Shown here piece by piece: positions 36,601 through 47,709 of a DNA stretch of 64,000 bases (positions are counted from its first letter, which is position 1; each line of letters opens with the position of its first letter). The position numbers and the translations under genes were made by a program. The stretch spans positions 19,244,649-19,308,648 of the forward strand of contig CM055312.2 of the NCBI GenBank assembly GCA_029255685.2. The letters are read 5' to 3'. Under the pieces are notes generated by a model. That model was given only the letters and a program-made list of their open reading frames with translations, had not been told where the DNA came from and made no database searches. Source of the stretch: Silene conica (taxonomy: Eukaryota > Streptophyta > Magnoliopsida > Caryophyllales > Caryophyllaceae).

Positions 36601-37186
36601 ATGGAAATGAAAATGAATGGGCGAAAGTTCGATGTGATCTATTGGATGAACTAAATGTTAATAGGCAATACTATGTAGATGTGTGTGGGGGTGAAGAACA
36701 AATTGCCAAATATATAAAGATGATATCGTTTTGGAGGCCTTTTGCACCCGAGGAATATTGGTTTGAAGTTGGACTTGGACTTCTTGTGTCAAACCGTTAT
36801 GATGTGATTTTTGTGACTTTGTCTTCTACCGATTGTTGGACATTTTTACCACTCAAGATCTTGGGCGCAGTACCAAACGCTCCAAAGAAAATCGTAACAA
36901 TAGTTTTGATTAACTTAGCTAAGCATTTTGTATGGGTAAGTTACACAATTGAACTTTAATGTTATTTTGATATATTATACGATTAAGAATATTCTTCTAA
37001 TAATGTATTTCTTTGATTGTACAGGTGTGTATTCGAAATGACTCTCCGTTACCATTTCTTTACCCTTCTTGTCGAGGATTTCAACATGATAGTAGCCAAG
37101 TTGCTAATAGAATTATTCTTTATCAGTCTCTGCAGCCACCACAACAACAGAATGCAGCATCTCCAATAATAATTTCGGATATGTAA
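33645..37186 (+). CDS. FAR1/MULE transposase fused to OTU-type cysteine protease (spliced, probable frame break)
   Basis: Exons inferred from GT-AG sites that keep frame: 33645-33671, 34376-35622, 35702-about 35935, 36016-36395, 36471-36935 and 37025-37186. The N-terminus (MDASSRIDQ, acidic DSDLESDEYEEF) leads to a zinc-finger-like block with WCPFKLKAVG and GFHNH. The MULE DDE core follows: D about 247 in VVDSTYKTN, D about 309 in LTDCDLDLIGA, CRRHI, and E427 in TNRVEGAHASLK. The C-terminal exons carry an OTU fold with RGDGHCGYRSIA (catalytic Asp/Cys) and KHFVWV (catalytic His). Exon 3 meets TAG at 35922 in its own frame, while the frame leading to SIHRFWRTF needs a one-base shift, so the joint may be a mutation or a mis-modelled splice. 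Transposases of this class cut and rejoin element DNA in the nucleus; OTU domains cleave ubiquitin-type bonds. Confidence 0.75.
33672..34375 (+). other. Intron 1 of the MULE gene, possible captured fragments on the minus strand
   Basis: The 704-bp intron has two protein-like minus-strand frames, 34006-33803 (containing PTLILDQTNVIKVPTVGAIA) and 34314-34117 (containing RICDLNTTSLQFPNTPNA). Neither has a start or splice context. They may be acquired host exons or chance. Confidence 0.3.
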
Positions 37187-37248
37187 TTTACATCTGTATG
37201 TTTTTATAAACGAGTTAGACTTGTCGTAGGATGCAAATTTCTTAATTC

Positions 37249-37623
37249 TCAGATGTTGTATGTTTTTATAAACGAGTTAGACCTGTGTCGGTCATTACAG
37301 TCACTTTTAGTCAGCACCTTTTTTACTGTCCACTCGACTTCTTCTGGTACTGCCCATACTGCTGCTGCTGCAACAATTGCATCATCAGGAACGTATACAC
37401 TCAGTGGCATAACTTCGAAAACAGTTTCAGTTTCAGTCTCAGAAACTGTCGAATATGTACAGCTCTCGCAGCGACAGACAGGAGTTGGATCATCTGACAA
37501 TACAGTTTTGCTCAAAACAGGATTAGGATTAGTATCAGTATCACCACCAGAGGGTGAAACAGAAAGCGGAAGTGTACTGAACAGCTCGTTATTTTCGCTT
37601 TCAGGGATTTGCAGTGTGCACAC
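37249..37623 (-). pseudogene. Probable captured host gene fragment (B3-domain-protein-like)
   Basis: This 124-codon minus frame runs CTYSTVSETETETVFEVMPL and then VEWTVKKVLTKSDC. The 'W.VKKVLTKSD' motif is the characteristic start of the B3 DNA-binding domain in a plant family of small B3 proteins; the rest of the domain is absent. It lies inside the MULE, downstream of and antisense to the transposase gene, as expected for Pack-MULE style acquisition. Assignment is by one motif only. Confidence 0.4.
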
Positions 37624-37646
37624 TGCATTTTCCAGTCATTTCAGAG

Positions 37647-38102
37647 AAAAATCGATGTACACACCCAAAATAATTTTTAATCAATTATGTTGATGAATAA
37701 GAGGAGACAATGTGATATGATGTTTGTTCAGATAGTTCAGGGACTTCAATGATGTATAACCCGGAAACGGTTTTTGATCTGAATGCTGAATCTTCATCTG
37801 GGTCTGCTCGAAAAATACCAGGACTTGATCTGAATCTTGATTGCAGTACTGAATTTGGCTTGTCTGATAATGATGTTCAGTTGAATGGTGCACCCTTTAA
37901 TGATGTCTCTCTGTCGAAAGAATCGAAAGTTTCAGAAAAATACTGCATAAATTTTGGGTGTGTACTCATCTAACTCTATAAGAAGATTAATCAAATGATA
38001 AGAGTCAAATTTGACAACCCAAAAGTGGAGATTCCAGCAAAAACAGATTAACCAAATGATAAGAGTCAAATTATTTTGGGTGTGTACATCGATTTTTCTC
38101 CT
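37647..38102. repeat. Nested inverted-repeat segment with an LxLxL-containing fragment
   Basis: Arms of about 32 bp (AGAAAAATCGATGTACACAC then CCAAAATAATTT at 37647-37678, inverted at 38071-38102) flank about 390 bp. The plus frame inside (37749-37973) encodes FDLNAESSSGSARKIPGLDL followed by NLD, giving overlapping LxLxL motifs as in plant EAR repression motifs. It may be a small non-autonomous element that carried off an exon, or part of the same captured locus as 37249-37623. Confidence 0.45.
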
Positions 38103-38163
38103 TTTTTCACCACACATTTCAAAGCAAGCAGTACAAAACGGTGGATCTCATCCACCTTACAAG

Positions 38164-38360
38164 AGCATCCGTCAGACCCAGCAACAATAATTCAGACTCA
38201 GCAACAATAATTCGTGGATCAGAAGGCACGTCAGCTCAGGTTGTGCATTTACAAGAGCATCCATCTTTACAGAATTCACACTATCATAAATTGAATCAAA
38301 TCGAATCATTAGTGATTGAAAATATGGAATTGAATCGAATTGAATCAAATCGAATTGAAT
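38164..38360. repeat. Short simple repeats near the MULE right end
   Basis: GACYCAGCAACAATAATTC is tandemly repeated at about 38172-38212, and GAATTGAATCAAATCGAAT-type repeats fill about 38285-38360. Confidence 0.7.
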
Positions 38361-38660
38361 AAACAAGTGAGGAGAAACAGACCTGATTAACATCATCATG
38401 GGAGAGGACCGGTCTGAGGAGGTCGTCAAGACCGGCCGGTGGTGCAAGGAGAGGACGGTGAGGGTGGTGGAAAGTGGCGGCCAAATTGTGGTTGAATAGT
38501 TGCAGTTAGAGGGAGTGAATTGAGGAGAGAGACTGAAAGGGTATTAAAATAAAATTATAAAAATAGAAGGGTATTAAAGTCATTTGCGTTTATAATTGAG
38601 TAAAACATGTGTATGAATGAGCAACACCCTTCAACAATTCTTACGTAGCATAGCGTTTCT

Positions 38661-38780
38661 TTTTTTTTTGGTTCAACGAAGCGCGCACTTAGTCGCATTA
38701 CAATAGGGAGGGGGGATTCGATCCTGGGACCCATTGTCCACAATACCTCTGTCTTAACCACTAGACTAAGACATCCTCGG
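38661..38780 (-). mobile_element. Short tRNA-derived SINE with 19-bp target duplication
   Basis: The minus strand reads CCGAGGATGTCTTAGTCTAG then TGGTTAAGACA (box A region), and about 45 bases on GGATCGAATCCCC (box B), ending in an A-tail. It is flanked by identical TACGTAGCATAGCGTTTCT at 38642-38660 and 38781-38799. The 120-bp length is very short for a SINE; it consists of little more than the tRNA-like head and tail. Confidence 0.88.
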
Positions 38781-38967
38781 TACGTAGCATAGCGTTTCTA
38801 AACAAAACAAAACAAAACAAAAGAATCACAGTTGGTTTTATTCATATTAATTTACTCCGTATTACTCACATTCAAATATATACAATAAAAACATTTACAG
38901 TTGAATTAAGAATGAATAAATTCAATAGCTTACAAATAAATAATACACTAGTGAAGTGATGAGTTTA

Positions 38968-41227
38968 TTAACAATCACAGAACGATTCGTCTAATGTTTT
39001 GTTTTGGTTGAAAACTCTACAATTCGTTCTAATTTCTCCATTACTACCCTCGAGAACTTGGATACCTCCCATTTTAACAATGGCCTTTGCAAAGCTTTGT
39101 CCAAATTGAGCATTAGTACTAGCTGCCATATTCGTAACCAATTTCGCGCTAAGCGGGTCTATTGCAAGTTCTTGATCAATTTGCAAAATCCCCTTCCCAT
39201 TTTTGATGTCATTATAGTATCGATTATCAAAAGCAACCGATGTGTTTTGATCCAGAAAGGCTGTCGGATCCGTGTTCGTACTCGACCCGCAAATTCCCTT
39301 AAGCTTAGCGAGTAAACTCGGATCCATAGTGGTATCCGGAGCCCCAGTTCCTTGGAAATTGGATAACCGATTTTGAAAAAGGCTACAATGTGCAACACCA
39401 ACCGTGTGAGCCCCTAGTAGTGCGACCATGTCATTTAAGGTCAAACCCTTTAGGCTAAAGGCGCGTTGGGCTTGGGATACAGTGAAGGATGGGCTTGGTA
39501 CGTTAACGTCGCTTGCGCGTGACACCATCCCATCTCGCCTCCCCGTTGGGAGGTTGTACCTTAGACCACCTGATAAGGCCACTGCGTCCCGAGTAGCAAG
39601 GGCTATTATATCCGCACATGAGACGGTTTCAGGGCATGATTGTTCGAGTTTGGATTTTATTTGATCTATCAGAGCGAATTCTCTAACGGATCCGTTGGGT
39701 CCGGCAGCTTTTTCTGCTTGATTGGTAGAATTGGAGTCGATCAAAATTGACGCGTCACAACCCTGAATCATAATTCAAATCATTAACCAACCATTTACAA
39801 AATATATAACGTGCGGGTAATGTTTTTCAGACACATTTAATTAAACAAGTTAACTAGGACGTATAAGTTATAACATGGCTCATATACTACCAACCCTCTT
39901 GTAGGTCAATATATATAGCTTTCAAATTTGGATATGATAAAAAGTAAATTAATAAATAATAACAACACCCTTTTAAAATTCAGTTTTCTAAAATTATTTC
40001 CTCATATAATTCCTTATATAATTTTTTTCTAAAATTACTTCCTTAAAATGTGTTTTTATCAAAAATTGCTTCAAAACCCTAATTCAAGTGACTTATTTTA
40101 CAAGTTTATGAATTGATTCCGTTTGTAACATAGTCAATTTATACTTTTAAAGGTATAACAATTGAAAATAAGATCAAAAACATATGGAACAAGTAACCTA
40201 AATTGGAAATTCGAAGCAATTTTTAATATCTTAAGAAAGTAATTTTAGAAAAAAATTATATGAGGGAGTAATTTTAGAAAACCCTATTTTAAAAGAGAGT
40301 TATATTTAATTTTTAATGATTTCCCAATAGACAAGCTATTTGGGTCTTTTCAAAAAAACAAGACTCTCAGCCATTTTACGCCAAAATATAATCATTTTGG
40401 AAAACAAGTTAACATGAACGGTAAAACTAATTGACCAATTTTGGTTAGATTTGATAATGAGATGGTTTGTATGAAACAAGATTTTGTGTATAAATATCAC
40501 AAATTGTCATTGAAAACGGACACTATGCATCACAAGTTAAAGACGGATAATGCTTTTCTAATACAATAGAAGTTGCACTATCCATATGGTGCTTCACTTT
40601 CTCCCAGTTACACGTCCACTTTCATTTTTATGAGAGTAAAGTATCTGTCTTCATACTCTTCAACTTGTGACGGTCTGACGAATATTATTTGTCGCATGAC
40701 TCTTTGGACACACAGCATGCTTAGAGTCAAATGCATTAAATATTATATTGGTAATCCACCTATAAAGGTAAGTAGTTTTGAAAAGTGAATACTGATAAAC
40801 ATCTAATAATAAATGTTATCGTGTTCGCAATATCGTATGCGTTGGCGAAGAGATAAGAAGACATGATGAGGAGTTGCTAAACCACGAAGAGAAAACCTTG
40901 TAGAGTAATTGTAAGTAGATAGGTCATACTGTCATAGGTATGTATCTAGCAACAACTAAATGGATTGGAGTACTGTTATAAGTATAATCATATATAGAGC
41001 ATATATAAACTGCTTACCCGAACAAAACAGTCATGGAAATGCATCCGAAGCAACGCTGGAGTTACAGAATTATCAGCAACGAATCGCTGTTGAACGACTT
41101 GTTGGACGATAGTCTCGGCTTTCGGACAAGTTTTGGCGTAGAAACCAACTTGTAGAGCTAAAGTAAGAGGCAAAGTCAAGATGATGAACAAGGAGAAGAT
41201 ATTGATATTGCAATTCGTGAACCCCAT
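38968..41227 (-). CDS. Class III secretory peroxidase
   Basis: Two exons, 41227-41018 and 39762-38968, join in phase 0 at FHDCFVR|GCDAS, the standard first intron position of the family, with GT-AG borders. The 334-residue product has a signal peptide (about residues 1-25, hydrophobic FSLFIILTLPLTLA), the distal haem block RMHFHDCF (Arg61, His65), the proximal block GAHTVGVAHC (His189), TVSCADIIALATRD, and cysteines for the four disulfides. Such enzymes oxidise phenolics with H2O2 in the cell wall or vacuole. The ancestral gene has three introns; here the second and third are absent. Overall it resembles the Arabidopsis PRX44-like group. The frame is intact and probably functional. It is the only clear host gene in the window. 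Confidence 0.95.
39763..41017 (-). other. Peroxidase intron, contains a MITE
   Basis: A 1255-bp intron with donor GTAAGC and acceptor TTCAG. About 370 bp of it is the MITE at 39942-40312; the remainder is AT-rich and shows nothing else. Confidence 0.9.
39942..40312. mobile_element. MITE in peroxidase intron
   Basis: It is related over its whole length to the MITE at 21929-22295: AAGTAAATTAATAAATAATA at the left, TTCTAAAATTA inner repeats, and the CTTCAAAACCCTAATTCAAG-type centre. Terminal repeats are more diverged, so this is an older copy. Confidence 0.8.
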
Positions 41228-41324
41228 TTTTGAAATTCAGTACTTGTTCGATCTTCAACCCAAGATAGTAATAATATAAATACAGAATGGGAAAAATTAA
41301 ACATTGCTTGTTAAGAGTATAATA

Positions 41325-41336
41325 GTATATATAGAG
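41325..41336 (-). promoter_or_regulatory. TATA box of the peroxidase gene
   Basis: The minus strand reads CTATATATACT about 105 bases upstream of the ATG at 41227. The distance fits a transcription start about 30 bases further on and a leader of about 70 bases. Confidence 0.6.
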
Positions 41337-41501
41337 GAATGGACTAAGACTCAAGAGTGGGCCCAAATTGGAGTCAAGATAAAAGTATGAAACCTTGAGA
41401 TGCTCAAAAATTTGCATCATCTGTTTTGACACCGTCAAACTTAATAATTTGCATTCTGTGTCATAGTAAGCTTTGTATGGCCATTCTATTCTTTTGTGCA
41501 T

Positions 41502-42553
41502 GGGCGGCTTAACAACCTACTTCCACGAACTTCCGTACGTCTCCAAGTTTTACCGCTAACGCAAAATCTAATCTCATACTGTATGGGTTATTCATTTGGA
41601 ACTTTTACACGTATTTATGTCATCATTTTTCTTATTAGTCAAGTGTTTGGATTTCGAGTATCTCTTAGGGATTGAATTATGTAATATTTAAAATTTTAAC
41701 TATACTTAATTGATTTAAGCAAGTTAATTTGAATGATTTATCGAGTAAGACACAACATCTCTTTAATTTTGAGATTTAAACACGTGTTGGTTCAACTTAA
41801 ACAAGGCAACGATAATGCAGACCGTTACTTGTTGACTTTGCAAAGGTTGTCAGTATCGCAAATTGATACTTTGATTAAGAGAGAACGCGATGAACAAACG
41901 ATAAGGATTGATTGAAAGAAAGATGAAAGCTACGGTTGAACTGAATGCTACGAATTCGTCTAGCAAGTGAAGTATAGCTATAATACGAAAGTAACAGATC
42001 CTTGAAATGTTGTTTCCAACAAAGAAAGACAACGAAGAATAAAACTTTAAAACAAAATCTAAGGTCTTTTTAATTGGTTCGGTCAACACTCTAAGGGATT
42101 ACGTTCAATCTTCTTTTATTAAATATTTTAGTAATCTACTCCAAAAACTTAAAACTCGTACAATAAAACGATCAACAACCTACTCCGGTTGCGACAAGAG
42201 TTCTAAGACCACAATGTATATATAAGAAACTCAACTTACTAACTAGAATATTTACAAGATCAAGTTTTCCTCGGTCTGATTCGAAACGAATTGAGGAAGA
42301 ACAACTTATAGCCGAAACATAACTTGATAAAAAGCCATAAACAAAAGATAACACTAGAGGAGATTGTTACACTTGAAGACTTAGAATATTTTGCAAAAAC
42401 ATTGAAAGCTTTGTTCTTTGAAAAGATTTTTTGCAAAAACAATTTTTATCTCAGAAAAGTCTTGGCAATGAATGAAGGAGTACTCCTTTTATAGTGAAGA
42501 AAAAAGAGTTTAAAGTAAATGGTTCAAACACAACAAATATTTATCAAGCGGCT
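41502..42553. other. Intergenic region, nothing identifiable
   Basis: About 1 kb upstream of the peroxidase promoter. Short open frames only (up to 79 codons) with no recognisable motif. It ends at the target side of the Athila element M (CGGCT at 42549-42553). Confidence 0.5.
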
Positions 42554-44104
42554 TGATGCCCGTCGTTGAGGGTACCAAAGATAAAATTTATAATTCCTAA
42601 CTTTAACAATAGATAGTGAAAGTCAGGGTCGAACCACAGAGAGGTGGGGAATGTTTATTGTTTGGTGTTAATGTTTAAAGGTAACAAATTTGGGGGTTTG
42701 ATTGTTGATTACTAAGTCTAAGCAAAGATTTAAAATAAAACAAGAAATAAAGATGAGAATAAAATATAATAAAAGGGATGCTAGGATGTTTGGGGTAATA
42801 AATAGCTAAGGTAATATAAATCCTAAGGTCAACATGTATTGCAGTCGCGTAAGGGGTGTAACATATCCTTTCGGTCTATGGTACCTAATAGCTCCTTTCG
42901 GCCTATGCTATTAGTTCCTAGGTCTCACAATTATTGGGTGTCAACAATAAGGGTGATTCCTAAATCCTAGGTCACATACCTTTCAGTCTTAAGTAACCTA
43001 GCCGTCTTAAGGTGTAAACCAATGCCCTTCCCGTATCTCTCAATCTTGGGTAGGTCATTACTAACGTCCTACAAGTCTCCTTTCAGTCTCATTGTAGGAT
43101 ATTATAGTCAACAAGGAAAGACGAAACAAGATTCATGCGCGAGTGGGTCGACCGACCAGCTATTCCAGTCGGCCGACCACCGCCTTGGTCGACCGACCCA
43201 CTATTTGAGTCGGCCGACCACGGCTCTGCTAAAAGTCGGTCTCGGAATCTATACTACCTACGAATATTCATCCCTTACATCCTAACATATGAAATTTAGC
43301 TATGCATGGTAATTGAAACGATAATAAAGATGGGAATAAGCATGGTAAACATAGTAAATAATCTAAACATGCGAGATTCAATAAAGCTTGAGAATTCTAT
43401 CGTAATTGAATGCAATAGTAATAAGAACAATAATAAAGCTAGATTAAAGAGTAATTACCAAAGTCGGAATTAGGGCAGAAAGGAACAAACTTTATTCAAT
43501 GCTTGAGAATTATTGAAAGATTACAAATAAACTAAAGACGGAATAAAACTAGATTGTAACTTTATTGTGGCTTATTAACTAAGAAACTGAATACCAAACC
43601 CTAATCTTAAGATTAGCTTATATAGGGTAGAAAATTAGAGTTTCCTAAAGGCTTCACACTTCTAAACTATTTCCGAAAACTCTTTCTGGGCTTCGCGGAG
43701 GTCGGTCGACCGCTTTGGTGGGTCGGTCGACCTCTTTTACTGGTTTAAGCAAATTCTGGGCTTTTCTTCGAGATTCTGGACTTCATAAAAATCAGGCCTG
43801 GTCGGCCGACCCATATAGTAGGTCGGTCGACCGTATCCGTATGGAAAATCTCCGGTTTTCTTCTCGCTTTGACTCTTGGCACTTAAATAAAGACTCCAGT
43901 TGACTTTCCTTTATTCCTTAATTATGCAAAAAACTCGAGGACATGAATTTGGTGCTAAATCGCCCCTTTTCCGCATAAATCTGCAAAAGTGCATGAAAAT
44001 ACGAAAGTACACGATTGTTGGGAAATAAGGGCTAAAACATAGTAAATGAGCGACCAAATGCGTGTAAAAATAGATGAAAAACATCATAAAATAGACACGC
44101 ATCA
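42554..44104 (-). repeat. Element M 3' LTR
   Basis: The 1551-bp LTR begins TGATGCCCGTCGTTGAGG and ends GACACGCATCA on plus, the inverse of the LTR ends in elements 2 and 3. It contains four GGTCGACC-type pairs (about 43145, 43189, 43700, 43799), five hairpins with GACTGAAAGG-like loops (about 42860-43100, read on minus) and a TATATAAG box near 43617-43624 (minus). Confidence 0.9.
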
Positions 44105-45671
44105 AATTCCCCAAACCAAACGCTTGCTTGCCCTCAAGCAAGAAATAGACTCGATCTTAACTAATGGAACGATTTCAATCTCAGAGCGAAATTTACATGT
44201 AAACCTATACCAATGCTAAGTACAAAATGAGAAAGTATGTAAATCATGCAAACGAGTTATGGTGTCGTCAAACTTGCAACACTAGAGACTATAGAGACTT
44301 TATACCATGGACTCTCGCGGTACGCTCGAGACACTCATGAAGCAAAGGGTGAGTATATGTAAAAGATAGAAAGAAGTATATTTTGTTGAGACACTCACCT
44401 AACTGCGACCCATGAAAACATGCCTGCAATCTAACATGAATAAGAATTCTACAACTTTGTATAACAATCTCATTTAAGTGGCCTAGATACATGCAATTGA
44501 GGTAATGAAAGACATGTGAGGTAAAAGGTAAAAGTGGTTAAGAGGTTTTTGGATTTGTGGGGTTAGTAGCCAAGCTAGTAAAACCGTTTCCCAACAACAA
44601 ATTTCACAACTTTTGATATTAAGAGAGTGCTCTTTTGTAGCACAACTCTCACATTATATAAGAAAGGACTTCCAAATATTTTGAATGAAGTACGGGAGTG
44701 ATAACACATAAAAGAAAGGAATTTGGAACGAAATTTTGAATTTCTGATGCTGTCAGTTGGTCGACCGACCTATGAAGGTGGTCGGTCGACTGACTTTGTT
44801 GTAAATATTGATTTTTTCGTTTTTCTTTTCTTTCTCTCTTTTTCTGAATTTTTTCTGTTCTTTTTCTCTTTTCTTGCTTTCTTTCTTTCTTTTCTCTTTT
44901 TGCTCAAAATAGCATATAAACCAAGATGCCTCGAAAGTCAAACCAAAGACCACAAATACTAGCTTGGAAGGGTAGGCTAAGTATGGGATGTAGTTTTGGG
45001 GGAATAAAAAGGCAATTTTGGCTATGTGAAGCTTATGGGTAAATAAGAGAAAAGGGATCTCAAATGCACGTATCAAGACTCACAAAACAAGATAGTATAA
45101 CTAGTATATAGCAATTCAAGTTCATGTTTATGCATATTGATGTAACATGTTCCAAGGGGAGTACTACTCACATCCTAGACAACTGGTTTAAGAATGAAAC
45201 CAGGAATAAGGCTCTAAAACTTAGAATGTATAGTAGGTTGCCAAGGTATAAGTCAAGTCTCAAGATGTACAAATTGACAAAAACTCGTAGATATGCAAAA
45301 GACTCTAATACTAAAACAAGTTGACAAGGCAGGGTAAAGGCATAAACATGTAAAATAGCTTAAATCATCCTTGCAATACTTTCGTTCCGACTCGACCTAT
45401 ATGCTAAAATAAACGTGCATTTTTTTGAAATTTTTGAATTTTTTTCATTTTTTTGTATTTTTCTTTTGTATAGGTAGATAAAATAAAGAAAATAAAAATG
45501 CAAGACAGAAATGCAATAAACGTGTGACAAGATGCAATGCATGTGACACGAAACCATTCCCCAAACCAACCCGCACAATGTCCCCATTGTGCATTAGCCT
45601 AAGTAAAGGTTTCAGAAAATTAAAGAAAAGGTGCAAAGAGAGTAAAAACTAAGGAAAAACTGGAAAGAACT
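44105..45671 (-). other. Element M 3' untranslated region
   Basis: On minus it ends with the purine tract GGTTTGGGGAATT next to the LTR. It carries one GGTCGACC-type pair (about 44756), a long purine-rich run (44820-44900 inverse), the GCACAATG-GGGA-CATTGTGC hairpin (45573-45592) and a second purine-tract-like GGTTTGGGGAATGG. It is colinear with 52260-53796 and 61850-63430. Confidence 0.85.
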
Positions 45672-47686
45672 TGATGCGTGTCTATTTTATGATGTTTTAC
45701 ATCTATTTTTACACGCATTTTGTCGCTCATTTACTATGTTTTAGCCTTTATTTCCCAACAATTGTCTACTTTCGTATTTTTATGCTCTTTTGCAGATTTA
45801 TGCGGAAAAGGGACGATTTTATACCAAATTTATGCCCTCGGGACTTTTCATGACTAAGGACAAGAAGGAACGAAGCTTAGCGCACATTTCAAGGCCTAGA
45901 GATAACTTTTACAAGCAAAGAATCGATCTTCGATGTTGCAGCCTGTTTCAAATGGCTATATCTCGAGTTCTAGAGCTGATAATGGAGTGATTCTAGTTGG
46001 AGGTGAAAGCTTATCCTCTTAGCTTTCCAACGGCGCGAGAATCGCTTGATTTCGATAAGTAACGAAGAAATGGCAGCTGTTTTAAGAACGATGCGCGCTG
46101 CAGTCCCGACAGTTGGTCGACCGACCAACAAAGTAGGTCGACCGACCAGGTGCCTATTGGAAAAGCCCAGAATTTGCCTGAAGCCCAGAAATTGCATAAA
46201 ATCCATAAAGCGGTCGACCGACCGAAAATATTGGTCGACCGACCACAGCACCGACCCAGAAGTTTCCGAAAAGCCCATACAAGTGTTTAGGTCATTAGGA
46301 AACTCTTTAATTCTGCCTATTTAAGCAAATTCAGTCCCTAATTCAGAGAGCCATCAAGTTCTTAATCTAGTTTTCTATCATAGAATTAGAATCAAGTCCT
46401 AATAGAGAGAAGCATCCTAGTTTAGAGAAAAACTCCATAGCTTTTACTTTTCAAGTTTTCATCTTTTGTTCTTAATTCCCAATTAAGTTGTAAGTTTGCT
46501 ACAATTAATCTTTCCCTTTTAATTTAATCTTGTTGTTCATCTTATTATTGTTTCTTAATTCATGTTCCCTCTTTATTATCATCTTTAATCATGTTATCTC
46601 CTTTAATGTTCTTGATTCTCGTTATTGTTAGTTTTACAATTGAGATTATGCATAGCTAATTCTTGTGATTAGGAATTAGGGGAACCATGGTAAAGACTTG
46701 ATTTTGATAGTTTTATGATTGAATTACCAATCCCCCATTGTTGTTGGTGAACTAATCCTTAGGATTGAAAGATTATTAGGATTAGTTTAACAACAACTTT
46801 GGGATTGCTCTTGAACGAAAGTTTAGTGCTTTTCTAGGAACCCTAAAACCGTAAGGATTGGGTAGAATATTGACCTAAAGGTTTATTCTTTGTTCCTTGG
46901 GATTGTGTTATTTGATTATTTTACCCTTCATTGACTTGTTTTAACCATGGGGAACCAAAGTTCCTAATCTCCTTTTCATCTTATTTTAATTTCTTTATTA
47001 TTATTGCATGTTTAGATTTATGTTCTTTATAATTTCCATGTTTATTCCTACTTTTATTTTTGTTTCAATAGTTATGAGTAGCTAATTTCATATGTTAGGA
47101 TGTAGGGAGTAAATATGCATAGGTAGTATAATTCCCGAATTGACATGTCGCAGGCAGGAGGTCGACCGACCACCATTACAGGTCGGCCGACCGACTCGTG
47201 TTCGAATTCCGTTTCGCTTTAATTTGCAGACTATAATAACCTACAATGAGACCAAAAGGAGACTTGTAGGATGTTAGTATTGACCTACCCAAGATTGAGA
47301 GATTTGGGAAGGGCATTGGTTTACATCTTAAGACGGATAGGTTACTTAAGACTGAAAGGTTTGTGACCTAGAATTTAGGAATCACTCTTATGCGACTGCA
47401 ATACATGTTGACTTAGGATTTACATTGTCTTAGCTGTTTATTACCCAAACATCCTAGCATCTCTTTTATTATATTTTTATTCTCCTCTTTATTTACTTGT
47501 TTTATTTTATATTTGTTTTAGATTTAGCAACAACCAATCAAACCCCCTCTCTTTATTATTTTATAGATTAAAAATTAGCAAACATAATTAACCTTGTCTC
47601 TCTGTGGTTCGACCCTTACTATCACTATCTATAGTTTTAGTTTGGTTTATAAATCTTATCTTTGACACCCACAACGACGGGTATCA
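45672..47686 (+). repeat. Element 2 5' LTR
   Basis: It starts TGATGCGTGTCTATTTTATG and ends ACGACGGGTATCA. Two GGTCGACCGACC pairs lie in the first 600 bp (46115, 46212) and one in the second half (47160). A TATTTAAG box is at 46318-46325, and the hairpin with arms CCTACAA/TTGTAGG is at about 47249-47279. Confidence 0.92.
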
Positions 47687-47691
47687 AATTT

Positions 47692-47709
47692 TGGCGCCGT
47701 TGCCGGGGA
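47692..47709 (+). other. Element 2 primer-binding site (tRNA-Asp type)
   Basis: TGGCGCCGTTGCCGGGGA starts five bases after the LTR end, the primer site typical of plant Athila/Tat elements. Confidence 0.92.

Larger units (their letters stand above)
33499..38629 (+). mobile_element. Mutator-like element (MULE) encoding a transposase-OTU fusion
   Basis: The ends are inverted repeats. The left reads TTGCTCATTCATATACGAG then TTTTACTCA; the right, reverse complemented, reads TTGCTCATTCATACACATG then TTTTACTCA. The flanks carry TTCAACAA. The 5.1-kb interior encodes a spliced FAR1/MULE transposase with a C-terminal OTU domain (33645-37186) and 1.4 kb of other sequence that looks partly captured from host genes. 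The terminal repeats are short (about 30 bp) for a MULE, whose repeats are usually longer, so this belongs to the short-TIR class. Confidence 0.8.

Noticed and set aside
36919..36959. Stop codon after the OTU exon as the natural end of the MULE protein.
   Set aside because: A consensus donor at 36936 and acceptor at 37024 continue the frame as VCIRNDSPLPFLYPS, a sensible continuation, so the stop is probably intronic.
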